Positions 6,982-13,702 of a stretch of DNA of 19,931 nt are shown piece after piece. How positions within the stretch are numbered: position 1 is the first letter of the stretch; each line of letters opens with the position of its first letter. The notes beneath the pieces were generated by a model. It worked only from the letters and a program-made list of their open reading frames with translations. It made no database searches and was not told where the DNA came from. The stretch is from Burkholderiales bacterium (GTDB lineage: Bacteria; Pseudomonadota; Gammaproteobacteria; Burkholderiales; JAEUMW01). The stretch is taken from assembly GCA_016791285.1 (NCBI GenBank), contig JAEUMX010000329.1:1-19931 (forward strand), given 5' to 3'. Both the position numbers and the translations under genes were made by a program.

Positions 6982-8418
6982 ATGAATTCGCAGGCGAATA
7001 CCTACAACTACACCGTCGTCCGGCAATTCGCCATCATGACCGTCGTGTGGGGGGCCGTCGGCATGCTGGTCGGCGTGATCGCCGCCGCTCAGCTCATCTG
7101 GCCCGATCTCACCCACGGAATTTCGTGGCTCTCCTACGGGCGGTTGCGGCCCCTGCACACGAACGCCGTCATCTTCGCCTTCGGCGGCTCGGGCCTGTTC
7201 GCGACCTCCTACTATGTCGTCCAGCGCACCTGCCACGTGCGCCTCTTCAGCGACAGGCTCGCGGCCTTCACGTTCTGGGGCTGGACGGCGGTCATCGTGC
7301 TGGCCGTGATCACGCTGCCGCTCGGGTACACGACATCGAAGGAGTATGCCGAGCTCGAATGGCCGGTGGACATCTTGATCGCACTGGTGTGGGTGGCCTA
7401 CGCGATCGTGTTCTTCGGTACCATCGTGAAGCGCAAGACGCCTCACATCTACGTCGCCAACTGGTTCTTCGGCGGTTACATCCTGACCATCGCGTTGCTG
7501 CACCTCGTGAACAGCGCCGAACTGCCGGTCTCGTTCACGGGCTGGAAGTCGTATTCGGCCTACGCGGGGTCGCAGGACGCGATGGTGCAGTGGTGGTACG
7601 GCCATAACGCGGTCGGTTTCTTTCTGACCGCGGGCTTCCTCGGCATGATGTACTACTTTGTCCCGAAGCAGGCCGGCCGGCCGGTCTACTCCTACCGGCT
7701 TTCGGTGGTCCACTTCTGGGCGCTCGTTTTCACCTACATGTGGGCCGGGCCGCACCACCTGCACTACACCGCGCTGCCCGACTGGACGCAGTCGATCGGG
7801 ATGGTCTTCTCGCTGATCCTGCTCGCGCCTTCCTGGGGCGGCATGATCAACGGCATCATGACCCTCTCCGGTGCCTGGTATAAGCTGCGCACGGACCCGA
7901 TCCTCAAGTTCCTGATCGTGGCGCTGTCGTTCTACGGCATGTCGACGTTCGAGGGACCGATGATGTCGGTGAAGACGGTGAACGCGCTCTCGCACTACAC
8001 CGAGTGGACCATCGGTCACGTGCACGCCGGTGCGCTCGGCTGGGTGGCGATGATCACGATCGGCAGCATCTACTACCTGATTCCGCGGCTCTTCGGACGC
8101 ACCGAGATGTACAGCACCGGGTTGATCACGCTGCACTTCTGGATCTCGACCATCGGCGTCGTGCTCTACATCGCGGCGATGTGGATCGCCGGCGTGACGC
8201 AGGGGCTGATGTGGCGGGCGATCAACTCCGACGGGACGCTCACCTACAGCTTCGTCGAAGCCGTGAAGGCGATGTATCCGTTCTACGGCATTCGCCTTCT
8301 GGGGGGCATGCTGTTCCTGGGCGGGATGCTGATCATGGTGTACAACGTCGTGAAGACGATAGCGGGCCACAAGGCGGTGGACGCGCCGATCCCCGCCGTT
8401 GCCGGCGCCCACGCCTGA
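6982..8418 (+). CDS. ccoN: cbb3-type cytochrome c oxidase subunit I (CcoN)
   Basis: Catalytic subunit of the high-affinity terminal oxidase in the inner membrane. It carries low-spin haem b and the high-spin haem b3-CuB site that reduces oxygen to water. The 478-residue protein is very hydrophobic with about twelve helices. Visible ligand and signature segments are the His in [10 protein letters not shown] (low-spin haem), [36 protein letters not shown] (CuB region) and [11 protein letters not shown] (haem ligands). The length matches CcoN. The ATG at 6982 is preferred because of the strong ribosome site. It begins the ccoNOQP block, 18 bases before ccoO, and has its own upstream region of about 90 bases after ccoS with an FNR-like box. 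Confidence 0.97.
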   Translation: MNSQANTYNYTVVRQFAIMTVVWGAVGMLVGVIAAAQLIWPDLTHGISWLSYGRLRPLHTNAVIFAFGGSGLFATSYYVVQRTCHVRLFSDRLAAFTFWGWTAVIVLAVITLPLGYTTSKEYAELEWPVDILIALVWVAYAIVFFGTIVKRKTPHIYVANWFFGGYILTIALLHLVNSAELPVSFTGWKSYSAYAGSQDAMVQWWYGHNAVGFFLTAGFLGMMYYFVPKQAGRPVYSYRLSVVHFWALVFTYMWAGPHHLHYTALPDWTQSIGMVFSLILLAPSWGGMINGIMTLSGAWYKLRTDPILKFLIVALSFYGMSTFEGPMMSVKTVNALSHYTEWTIGHVHAGALGWVAMITIGSIYYLIPRLFGRTEMYSTGLITLHFWISTIGVVLYIAAMWIAGVTQGLMWRAINSDGTLTYSFVEAVKAMYPFYGIRLLGGMLFLGGMLIMVYNVVKTIAGHKAVDAPIPAVAGAHA

Positions 8419-8436
8419 TCGAGAGGAGTCCCGCAA

Positions 8437-9057
8437 ATGCCTCTCATCCGATTCCATGAAAAAATCGAGCGGAACGTCGGTCTCATGATCGTCCTCACCG
8501 TCATCACGGTGGCGGTGGGCGGACTGGTCGAGATCGTGCCGCTGTTCTTCCAGAAATCCCAGATCGAGCCGGTGGCGGGTCTCAAGCCCTACACCGCGCT
8601 GCAGCTGGCGGGCCGTGACGTGTACGTCCGGGAAGGGTGCTTCACCTGCCACTCGCAGATGATTCGGCCTTTCCGGGCGGAGACCGAGCGCTACGGCCAC
8701 TTCTCCGTGGCCGGTGAATCGGTCTACGATCGGCCGTTCCAGTGGGGCAGCAAGCGCACCGGCCCCGATCTGGCGCGGGTCGGCGGACGCTACTCCGACG
8801 ATTGGCACCGGATCCACTTCAACCAGCCCCGCGACGTGGTACCGGAATCCAACATGCCGGCGTACCCATGGCTGCAGCAGACGACAATCGATGACAAGGT
8901 GATGCCGCTCAAGCTGAAGGCGCTGCGCACCCTCGGCGTACCCTACACCGACGAGGACATCGCGGGCGCCGCTGCCGCCGTCGCAGGCAAGACCGAGCTC
9001 GACGCAATCATCGCGTATCTCCAGGTGCTGGGCACCTCCCTTAAGTCCGCAAGGTAG
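8437..9057 (+). CDS. ccoO: cbb3-type cytochrome c oxidase subunit II (CcoO, monoheme cytochrome c)
   Basis: Membrane-anchored periplasmic cytochrome c that passes electrons from CcoP to CcoN. The 206-residue protein has one N-terminal helix (about 14-37) as an uncleaved anchor. It has a single haem c site C68-F-T-C71-H72 within [15 protein letters not shown] and the sixth-ligand candidate Met140 in [10 protein letters not shown]. The family segment [22 protein letters not shown] is also present. It follows ccoN in the operon and is three bases before ccoQ. Confidence 0.97.
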   Translation: MPLIRFHEKIERNVGLMIVLTVITVAVGGLVEIVPLFFQKSQIEPVAGLKPYTALQLAGRDVYVREGCFTCHSQMIRPFRAETERYGHFSVAGESVYDRPFQWGSKRTGPDLARVGGRYSDDWHRIHFNQPRDVVPESNMPAYPWLQQTTIDDKVMPLKLKALRTLGVPYTDEDIAGAAAAVAGKTELDAIIAYLQVLGTSLKSAR

Positions 9058-9060
9058 GCG

Positions 9061-9261
9061 ATGGAATTCAACGACATCCGGTCGGCCATGACGGTGATCA
9101 TGTTCGTCCTTTTTCTCGCCATCGTCTTCTGGGCCTACAGCAGGAAGCGCAAGCGCGACTTCGACGAGGCTGCCCGGCTGCCCTTCGAGGAAGAAGAACC
9201 CATGGTTTCCGCCGAAGCTCGAAAGGTTTCGTCAAAAGAACACGGAGCGCAGGACAAATGA
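9061..9261 (+). CDS. ccoQ: cbb3-type oxidase subunit CcoQ
   Basis: Small single-helix subunit of 66 residues (helix about 9-27) followed by a basic RKRKRDFDEAARLPF stretch and an acidic, variable tail. CcoQ stabilises the interaction of CcoP with the CcoNO core in other bacteria. FWAYSRKRKRDFDEAA is the family's recognisable segment. It is 66 residues rather than the more common 50-60 because of its tail. Its stop overlaps the ccoP start in an ATGA. Confidence 0.92.
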   Translation: MEFNDIRSAMTVIMFVLFLAIVFWAYSRKRKRDFDEAARLPFEEEEPMVSAEARKVSSKEHGAQDK

Positions 9262-10166
9262 GCGAGTTCACGAGTGGATTCTGGAGCCCCTTCATCACCA
9301 TCACCACGCTCGTGAGCGTGATCGGCTGTGGCGTCTTCTTGAGGATGCTGCGCAGCAAGAGGCGCGCACCGGGCGAACAGATCACCACCACGGGCCATGT
9401 GTGGGACGAGCTGGAGGAGTGGAACAATCCGCTGCCGATGTGGTGGAGCTACCTCTTCTACCTCACGGTGATCTTCGCTCTCGTCTATCTCGCCCTATAT
9501 CCCGGTCTCGGAAGCTTTCCGGGATTGCTCGGCTGGACCTCGATCGGCCAGTACGAAAGAGAGCGGGAGGCCGCGGCCAGAGAATTCGATCCCATCTACG
9601 AGAGGTTCGCGAAGATGGACATCCCGGCGCTGGCGGCGAACGCCGAAGCGCGCGAGATGGGGCAGCGGCTGTACCTGACCTATTGCTATCAATGCCATGG
9701 ATCGGACGCGCGCGGCGCCAAGGGCTTCCCGAATCTCACGGACGGCGAATGGCTCCACGGCGGGTCGCCGGAGGCCATCGAAACCTCGATCCGCGATGGG
9801 CGCACAGGGATCATGCCGCCGATGATCGACGCGGTCGGCGGGGCGCAGGGCGTCAAGGCGCTGGCCAACTATGTGCGGGAGATCTCCGGCCAGAAGCCTT
9901 TCGATCCGGTGCTCGCCGCGGAGGGCAAGGAGAAGTTCGCCGTTTGCGCCGCATGCCACGGCCCGGACGGCAAGGGCAATCCGGCCATCGGGGCACCGAA
10001 CCTCACCGACAACGTGTGGCTGTACGGGGGCTCGCTCGCAGCGATCTCGGAGACCATCACCCTGGGCCGCAACAACGTCATGCCGGCGTGGAAGGATCTC
10101 CTCGGGGAAGCCAAGGTGCACCTGCTCGCGGCCTATATCTACTCCCTTTCGCAGCCGAAGCAATGA
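9258..10166 (+). CDS. ccoP: cbb3-type cytochrome c oxidase subunit III (CcoP, diheme cytochrome c)
   Basis: Diheme membrane cytochrome that receives electrons from soluble c-type cytochromes or the bc1 complex. The 302-residue protein has two N-terminal helices (about 9-30 and 62-82) with the family motif HVWDELEEWNNPLPMWW between them. Two periplasmic cytochrome c domains follow: CYQCH (Cys143, Cys146, His147) with Met186 in GIMPPM, and CAACH (Cys230, Cys233, His234) with Met275 in NVMPAW. Both domains show the internal repeat GxPNLTDxxWL(H/Y)GGS. Length and architecture are standard. It overlaps ccoQ by four bases and is separated from ccoG by 64 bases that can form a hairpin. Confidence 0.97.
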   Translation: MSEFTSGFWSPFITITTLVSVIGCGVFLRMLRSKRRAPGEQITTTGHVWDELEEWNNPLPMWWSYLFYLTVIFALVYLALYPGLGSFPGLLGWTSIGQYEREREAAAREFDPIYERFAKMDIPALAANAEAREMGQRLYLTYCYQCHGSDARGAKGFPNLTDGEWLHGGSPEAIETSIRDGRTGIMPPMIDAVGGAQGVKALANYVREISGQKPFDPVLAAEGKEKFAVCAACHGPDGKGNPAIGAPNLTDNVWLYGGSLAAISETITLGRNNVMPAWKDLLGEAKVHLLAAYIYSLSQPKQ

Positions 10167-10189
10167 GCCGATTCCCACATCGCAACCCG

Positions 10190-10210
10190 GCTCGGGCGGG
10201 CTCGCCGAGC
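10190..10210 (+). other. Intercistronic hairpin between ccoP and ccoG
   Basis: GCTCGG pairs with CCGAGC, and two more GC pairs form across a one-base bulge around a four-base loop. There is no T-run, so it is not a complete terminator. Lying in the only sizeable gap of the operon, it could stabilise the structural-gene mRNA or lower read-through into ccoG. Confidence 0.35.
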
Positions 10211-10230
10211 TGCGGGGCAGGGGATAGAGC

Positions 10231-11679
10231 GTGAGCAGCCCGCTGCCCAAGGCGCCCTCGTCGAGCGCGGAGCCGAGCTCGGTGGAGACGGATCTCTACG
10301 AGGTTCGCAAGGCGATCTATCCGCGCGCGGTGCACGGCCTCTTCGCGACCTGGCGCTGGGTGCTCGTCATCGTCACGCAGCTGATCTTCTACGGTCTGCC
10401 GTGGATCCCCTGGGGCGGGCGGCAGGCGGTGCTGTTCGATCTCGGGGCGCGCCGTTTTTACCTCTTTGACCTGGTACTTTGGCCGCAGGACTTCATCTTC
10501 CTGGCCGGCCTCCTGATCGTCTCGGCGCTATCGCTTTTCCTCTTCACCGCGGTGGCGGGCCGATTGTGGTGCGGTTACGCCTGTCCGCAGACGGTGTATA
10601 CCGAGATCTTCATGTGGATCGAGCACCACATCGAGGGCGATCGGGTGAAGCGGATGAAGCTCGACCGTGAGCCCTGGAGCGCGCGCAAGATCGGCATCAA
10701 GTCAGCCAAACACGGGGTCTGGATCGCGGTGGCCCTGTGGACCGGAATCACCTTTGTCGGCTATTTCACCCCGATTCGCAGCCTGGTCGGCGAGCTCGTC
10801 GCCTTCAACCTGGGGCCGTGGGAAACGTTCTGGGTACTGTTCTACGGCTTCGCCACCTATGGCAACGCCGGCTGGCTGCGCGAGCAGGTGTGCGTGTACA
10901 TGTGCCCCTATGCCCGCTTCCAGGGCGTGATGTTCGACCCCGACACGCTGATCATCACCTACGATCCGGGGCGCGGCGAGCCGCGCGGGTCGCGGCCGAA
11001 GAATGTCGACTATCGCGCCAGGGGGCTCGGCGACTGCATCGACTGCCAGATCTGCGTGCAGGTCTGCCCGACCGGCATCGACATCCGCAACGGGCTGCAA
11101 TACGAGTGCATCGCCTGCGGGGCGTGTATCGACGGTTGCGACCAGGTGATGGACAAGATGGGATACCCGCGCGGTCTCATACGCTACTCCACCGAAAACG
11201 CAATGCAGGGCAAGTACGCGGAGGAGAAGACCGGGTTGCGCAAGATCAGGTCGCATCTGCTGCGGCCGCGGGTGCTGGTCTACACCGGCATCCTCGCCAC
11301 GGTGATCGTGGCGATGTTGGTCACGCTCGCGATGCGGGTGCCGGTCAAGCTCAACGTGCTGAAGGACCGCGCCAACCTGGTGCGGGAGACGAACGATGGC
11401 TGGATGGAGAACGTGTACCGCCTGCAGATCATGAACACCGCCGAGACGCCGCACCAGTTCGCGATGTCGGTAAGGGGTCTGCCGGGAATCCGCCTCGCGA
11501 CCGACACACCGGTCGTGAGCGTGGCCGGTGCCTCGTCCATCATCGTGCCCGTGAGCGTGCAGGCAGATCCGGCCGGCGTCGCGCCCGGCTCCCATCGCAT
11601 CGACTTCGAGGTGAGGGCGGTGGACGACGACCGGCTCGCCGCCAGCGCCAACTCGAACTTCTACCTGCGCGCACCATGA
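10231..11679 (+). CDS. ccoG: Cytochrome c oxidase accessory protein CcoG (FixG/RdxA), cupric reductase type
   Basis: Polytopic membrane ferredoxin-like protein of 482 residues. CcoG of other bacteria reduces Cu(II) to Cu(I) for oxidase assembly. Visible features are several N-terminal helices, CGYACPQTVYTEIFMWIE (Cys114, Cys118), CVYMCPYARFQG (Cys221, Cys225), and two [4Fe-4S] motifs: C269, C272, C275, C279-Pro, and C293, C296, C299, C303. A further helix (about 350-370) precedes a periplasmic immunoglobulin-like C-terminal domain. The start is a GTG at 10231 preceded by a purine-rich GGGGCAGGGGATAGAG. The stop overlaps the ccoH start (ATGA). All expected cysteines are present. Confidence 0.96.
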   Translation: MSSPLPKAPSSSAEPSSVETDLYEVRKAIYPRAVHGLFATWRWVLVIVTQLIFYGLPWIPWGGRQAVLFDLGARRFYLFDLVLWPQDFIFLAGLLIVSALSLFLFTAVAGRLWCGYACPQTVYTEIFMWIEHHIEGDRVKRMKLDREPWSARKIGIKSAKHGVWIAVALWTGITFVGYFTPIRSLVGELVAFNLGPWETFWVLFYGFATYGNAGWLREQVCVYMCPYARFQGVMFDPDTLIITYDPGRGEPRGSRPKNVDYRARGLGDCIDCQICVQVCPTGIDIRNGLQYECIACGACIDGCDQVMDKMGYPRGLIRYSTENAMQGKYAEEKTGLRKIRSHLLRPRVLVYTGILATVIVAMLVTLAMRVPVKLNVLKDRANLVRETNDGWMENVYRLQIMNTAETPHQFAMSVRGLPGIRLATDTPVVSVAGASSIIVPVSVQADPAGVAPGSHRIDFEVRAVDDDRLAASANSNFYLRAP

Positions 11680-12203
11680 CGAGCCTCGCCGATCGCACGC
11701 GTTCCTCCTCCCGTGCGTGGTACAGGGAGCCGTGGCCGTGGCTCCTGGCGGCCGGTCCGTTCACCGTGATCGTCGCCGGAGCCGTCACCGTCTGGCTTGC
11801 CGTGAAGAGCGACGACGGGCTGGTCGCGGACGACTACTACAAACAGGGGCTCGCGATCAACCAGGTGATCCGCCGCGACCAGGCGGCCGCGGAGCTCGGT
11901 CTGCGCGCCAGCGTGCTCTTCAATTTCGACAATCAGCGGGTGCGGGTCTATCTTCGCGGCAGTACGGAACGACCTCTGCCGAGCGCCATTCGGCTGCACG
12001 TGCTGCACCCCACCCGTGCGGGAGCCGACCAGGTCGCGGAGCTCCCGGCGAGCAGCCCCGGCGTGTACGATGGCGCGCTGTCGACGCTGCGCCGCGGTCG
12101 CTGGTTGTTGAGCCTGGAGGATACGCTGCAGACCTGGCGTCTCGTGGGCGAGATGTTCGTACCGGAGAATGCGGAGGTCGCGCTGGAGCCGCAGCCACTC
12201 TGA
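11676..12203 (+). CDS. ccoH: CcoH/FixH family oxidase assembly protein
   Basis: Membrane protein of 175 residues needed for assembly and stability of cbb3 oxidase in other bacteria. It has a short cytoplasmic N-terminus (WYREPWPW before the helix), one transmembrane segment (about 22-43), then the family signature DDYYKQGLAIN (52-62) and a periplasmic beta-rich domain ending in WRLVGEMFVPENAEVALEP. The ATG overlaps the ccoG stop (ATGA). The same frame is open far upstream inside ccoG, but that part is out-of-frame shadow. It is the last recognised cco gene and is followed 20 bases later by the small membrane protein. Confidence 0.93.
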   Translation: MTSLADRTRSSSRAWYREPWPWLLAAGPFTVIVAGAVTVWLAVKSDDGLVADDYYKQGLAINQVIRRDQAAAELGLRASVLFNFDNQRVRVYLRGSTERPLPSAIRLHVLHPTRAGADQVAELPASSPGVYDGALSTLRRGRWLLSLEDTLQTWRLVGEMFVPENAEVALEPQPL

Positions 12204-12211
12204 AGCAAATG

Positions 12212-12219
12212 GGAGGTGA
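12212..12219 (+). promoter_or_regulatory. Strong ribosome binding site of the small membrane protein gene
   Basis: GGAGGTGA lies four bases before the ATG at 12224 and is one of the best Shine-Dalgarno matches in the window. It supports this unrecognised small gene being translated and selects 12224 over the ATG at 12209. Confidence 0.75.
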
Positions 12220-12223
12220 CTCC

Positions 12224-12526
12224 ATGGGACGTCGGATGATTTGGGTGTTCTGGCCCGCGTTCATCGTGGGCGGCACCATGACCACGATTTTTTTCGCACT
12301 GGTGGACCCGGGGGATATCGGACTCTTCGGCGAGCCCCTGGGATGGGGTCGCACCGCGGTTTACTCGGCCGGTTTTTTCCTGTTCTGGGCGTTCGCCGCC
12401 GGGTCGAGTGCGCTCACCTGTTTCCTGCAGCGATCGCCGTTCGAGATCAACCGTTGTCCGCTGCCCGCGGTCGAGCGTCCGGCCGGTTGCCCCAAGCGCG
12501 AAAACGCGGATGGCTGTTGTGACTGA
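12224..12526 (+). CDS. Small cysteine-bearing membrane protein of unknown function at the end of the cco cluster
   Basis: I cannot assign a named family. The 100-residue product has two predicted transmembrane helices (about 6-27 and 45-65) joined by a short loop DPGDIGLFGEPLGWGR. A C-terminal tail rich in Cys and Pro follows, with Cys66 at the end of helix 2 (SSALTCFLQR), Cys78 in NRCPLP, Cys89 in AGCPKR and a terminal Cys98-Cys99. The strong ribosome site, the cco context and a start 20 bases after ccoH indicate a real co-expressed gene. Inference: a role in metal or haem handling, thiol chemistry or regulation of the oxidase. By the positive-inside rule the tail would face the cytoplasm (Arg3, Arg4 and Arg70 at the helix ends). 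Similar small proteins seem to follow cco genes in other betaproteobacteria, but that is memory and not verified. Confidence 0.75.
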   Translation: MGRRMIWVFWPAFIVGGTMTTIFFALVDPGDIGLFGEPLGWGRTAVYSAGFFLFWAFAAGSSALTCFLQRSPFEINRCPLPAVERPAGCPKRENADGCCD

Positions 12527-12533
12527 TCTGAGA

Positions 12534-12809
12534 ATGCGATTGTGTTCAGTGGTCGCGGCGACTCTGCTCGTCTGCTCGACCGGCTCCACTGCGGCACCCA
12601 GCGTTTCCCGCGGCGAGGCACTGTATGCCAATCACTGCGTCGCCTGCCACACCTGCCAGGCACACACGCAGCGCGATCCGCTGGTCAAAAACATGGGCGA
12701 ACTCGTACAGCAGGTCGATCGCTGGCAGGGGAACCAGAAGCTCGATTGGGACGCCGAGGAGCGTGCGGCGGTCGTCGACTACCTGAACCGCACCTTCTAC
12801 AAGTTCTGA
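12534..12809 (+). CDS. Small periplasmic monoheme c-type cytochrome
   Basis: Predicted soluble class I-like cytochrome c. From the ATG at 12534 the precursor is 91 residues with a Sec signal peptide (about 1-21). The hydrophobic core is followed by STAAPS, and the Cys14 context LLVC is not a good lipobox. The haem site is C35-V-A-C38-H39, immediately followed by T-C41-Q-A-H44, giving CxxCHTCxxH. A candidate sixth ligand is Met54, and a C-terminal helix has RWQGNQKLDWDAEERAAVVDYLN. It resembles, from memory, small betaproteobacterial cytochromes with CHTxQxH and RWQ motifs, in which Cys41 is usually Ser. An alternative ATG at 12510 would overlap the preceding gene by 17 bases. As the last gene of the cco run it could donate electrons to CcoP. 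Confidence 0.85.
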   Translation: MRLCSVVAATLLVCSTGSTAAPSVSRGEALYANHCVACHTCQAHTQRDPLVKNMGELVQQVDRWQGNQKLDWDAEERAAVVDYLNRTFYKF

Positions 12810-12822
12810 CCGCGGCTCCCGT

Positions 12823-13578
12823 TCAGCTTCTCTGGCAGCGGTGCTGTTGGCCGATCACCGCTTTCAGGCCCGCCACGTCCTTGAACTCGATGTACTTGTT
12901 CTGGACGCTGATGAGCCCTTCTTCCTGGAACTTGGAGAAGACCCGGCTCACGGTTTCGAGCTTGAGTCCGAGGTAGCTGCCGATCTCCTCGCGCGTCATG
13001 CGCAGGTGGAAGGAGGTGCCGGAATAACCACGCGCGGCGTAGCGCTGCGACAGATTCAGGAGAAACGCCGCCAGCCGCTCTTCCGCCTTCATGCTGCCCA
13101 GCAGCAGCATGACACCGTGATCGCGCACGATCTCGCGGCTCATGATCTTGTGCAGGTGCCGCTGCAGAATCGGAACGGTGCGGGAAAACGCCTCCAGCGT
13201 GCCGAAAGGAATCTCGCAGATGTCGCTGTTCTCCAACGCCACCGCGTCGCAGGTGTGCACGTCGGTGCTGATCGCGTCCATGCCGACGAACTCACCCATC
13301 ATGTGAAAGCCTGTGACTTGCTCGCGGCCGTCGTCGTGCAGCACATAGCTCTTGAGAAAGCCGCTGCGCACCGCGAACAGCGATCGGAAGGGTGCGCCCG
13401 CGCGGTAGAGGAAATCGCCGCGCTTGACCGAGCGGTGATGCTCCACCAGGCGATCGAGCTTATCGATCTCCTTGGGTTCGAGTCCGATCGGCAAGCACAA
13501 CTCCAGGAGACTGCATGCCGAGCAGACGCTTTTGAGCTGCGCGATGTCGCTTTGCTTCAGGATGGTGCGGGAGGCCAT
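12823..13578 (-). CDS. fnr: FNR/ANR-type oxygen-sensing transcriptional regulator
   Basis: Cytoplasmic CRP/FNR-family regulator that binds an oxygen-labile [4Fe-4S] cluster and, when intact, dimerises on TTGATNNNNATCAA sites. The 251-residue protein has the FNR cluster ligands Cys19, Cys22 and Cys28 plus the internal Cys110 (VHTCDAV). A cyclic-nucleotide-binding-like beta barrel (about 35-150), a dimerisation helix and a helix-turn-helix follow. The recognition segment LKLETVSRVFSKF has the Glu-xx-Ser-Arg contact residues of FNR. All functional residues are present. It converges with the cytochrome gene (13-base gap) and diverges from hemN over a shared FNR box, implying autoregulation. Confidence 0.95.
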   Translation of the reverse strand: MASRTILKQSDIAQLKSVCSACSLLELCLPIGLEPKEIDKLDRLVEHHRSVKRGDFLYRAGAPFRSLFAVRSGFLKSYVLHDDGREQVTGFHMMGEFVGMDAISTDVHTCDAVALENSDICEIPFGTLEAFSRTVPILQRHLHKIMSREIVRDHGVMLLLGSMKAEERLAAFLLNLSQRYAARGYSGTSFHLRMTREEIGSYLGLKLETVSRVFSKFQEEGLISVQNKYIEFKDVAGLKAVIGQQHRCQRS

Positions 13579-13621
13579 GGTCGAGAGCTTTCCCGAAAGA
13601 GCGCGAACTATGGCACGTTCT

Positions 13622-13635
13622 TTGACCTAGATCAA
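13622..13635. promoter_or_regulatory. FNR/ANR box between fnr and hemN
   Basis: TTGACCTAGATCAA matches the FNR consensus at nine of ten defined bases. Its centre (13628.5) is about 41.5 bases before a hemN start site near 13670, with CATATT at 13658-13663 as a possible -10, so class II activation of hemN is likely. On the other strand it lies about 45 bases before the fnr ATG and near a CATAGT hexamer (13606-13611), a position that suggests autorepression. Confidence 0.85.
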
Positions 13636-13702
13636 ACGTGCCCCCCTGGAGCACTGGCATATTAGCTCCCGTTAGGTGTCTTCATTCATTGGCAGCCAGC
13701 GC

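Noticed and set aside
6535..8817. Long minus-strand open frame (760 codons) opposite ccoI, ccoS, ccoN and ccoO
   Set aside because: It is antisense to several well-recognised genes, and its translation is rich in Arg, His and Asp with no domain or membrane pattern. It is a by-product of GC-rich codon bias.
10737..11675. Upstream extension of the ccoH frame into ccoG
   Set aside because: The frame is open only because of codon bias. The ccoH family N-terminus begins at the ATG overlapping the ccoG stop.
12408..12509. Extended N-terminus for the small cytochrome c
   Set aside because: The extra residues are an Arg/Ser-rich out-of-frame copy of the preceding membrane-protein gene. The signal peptide starts at 12534.
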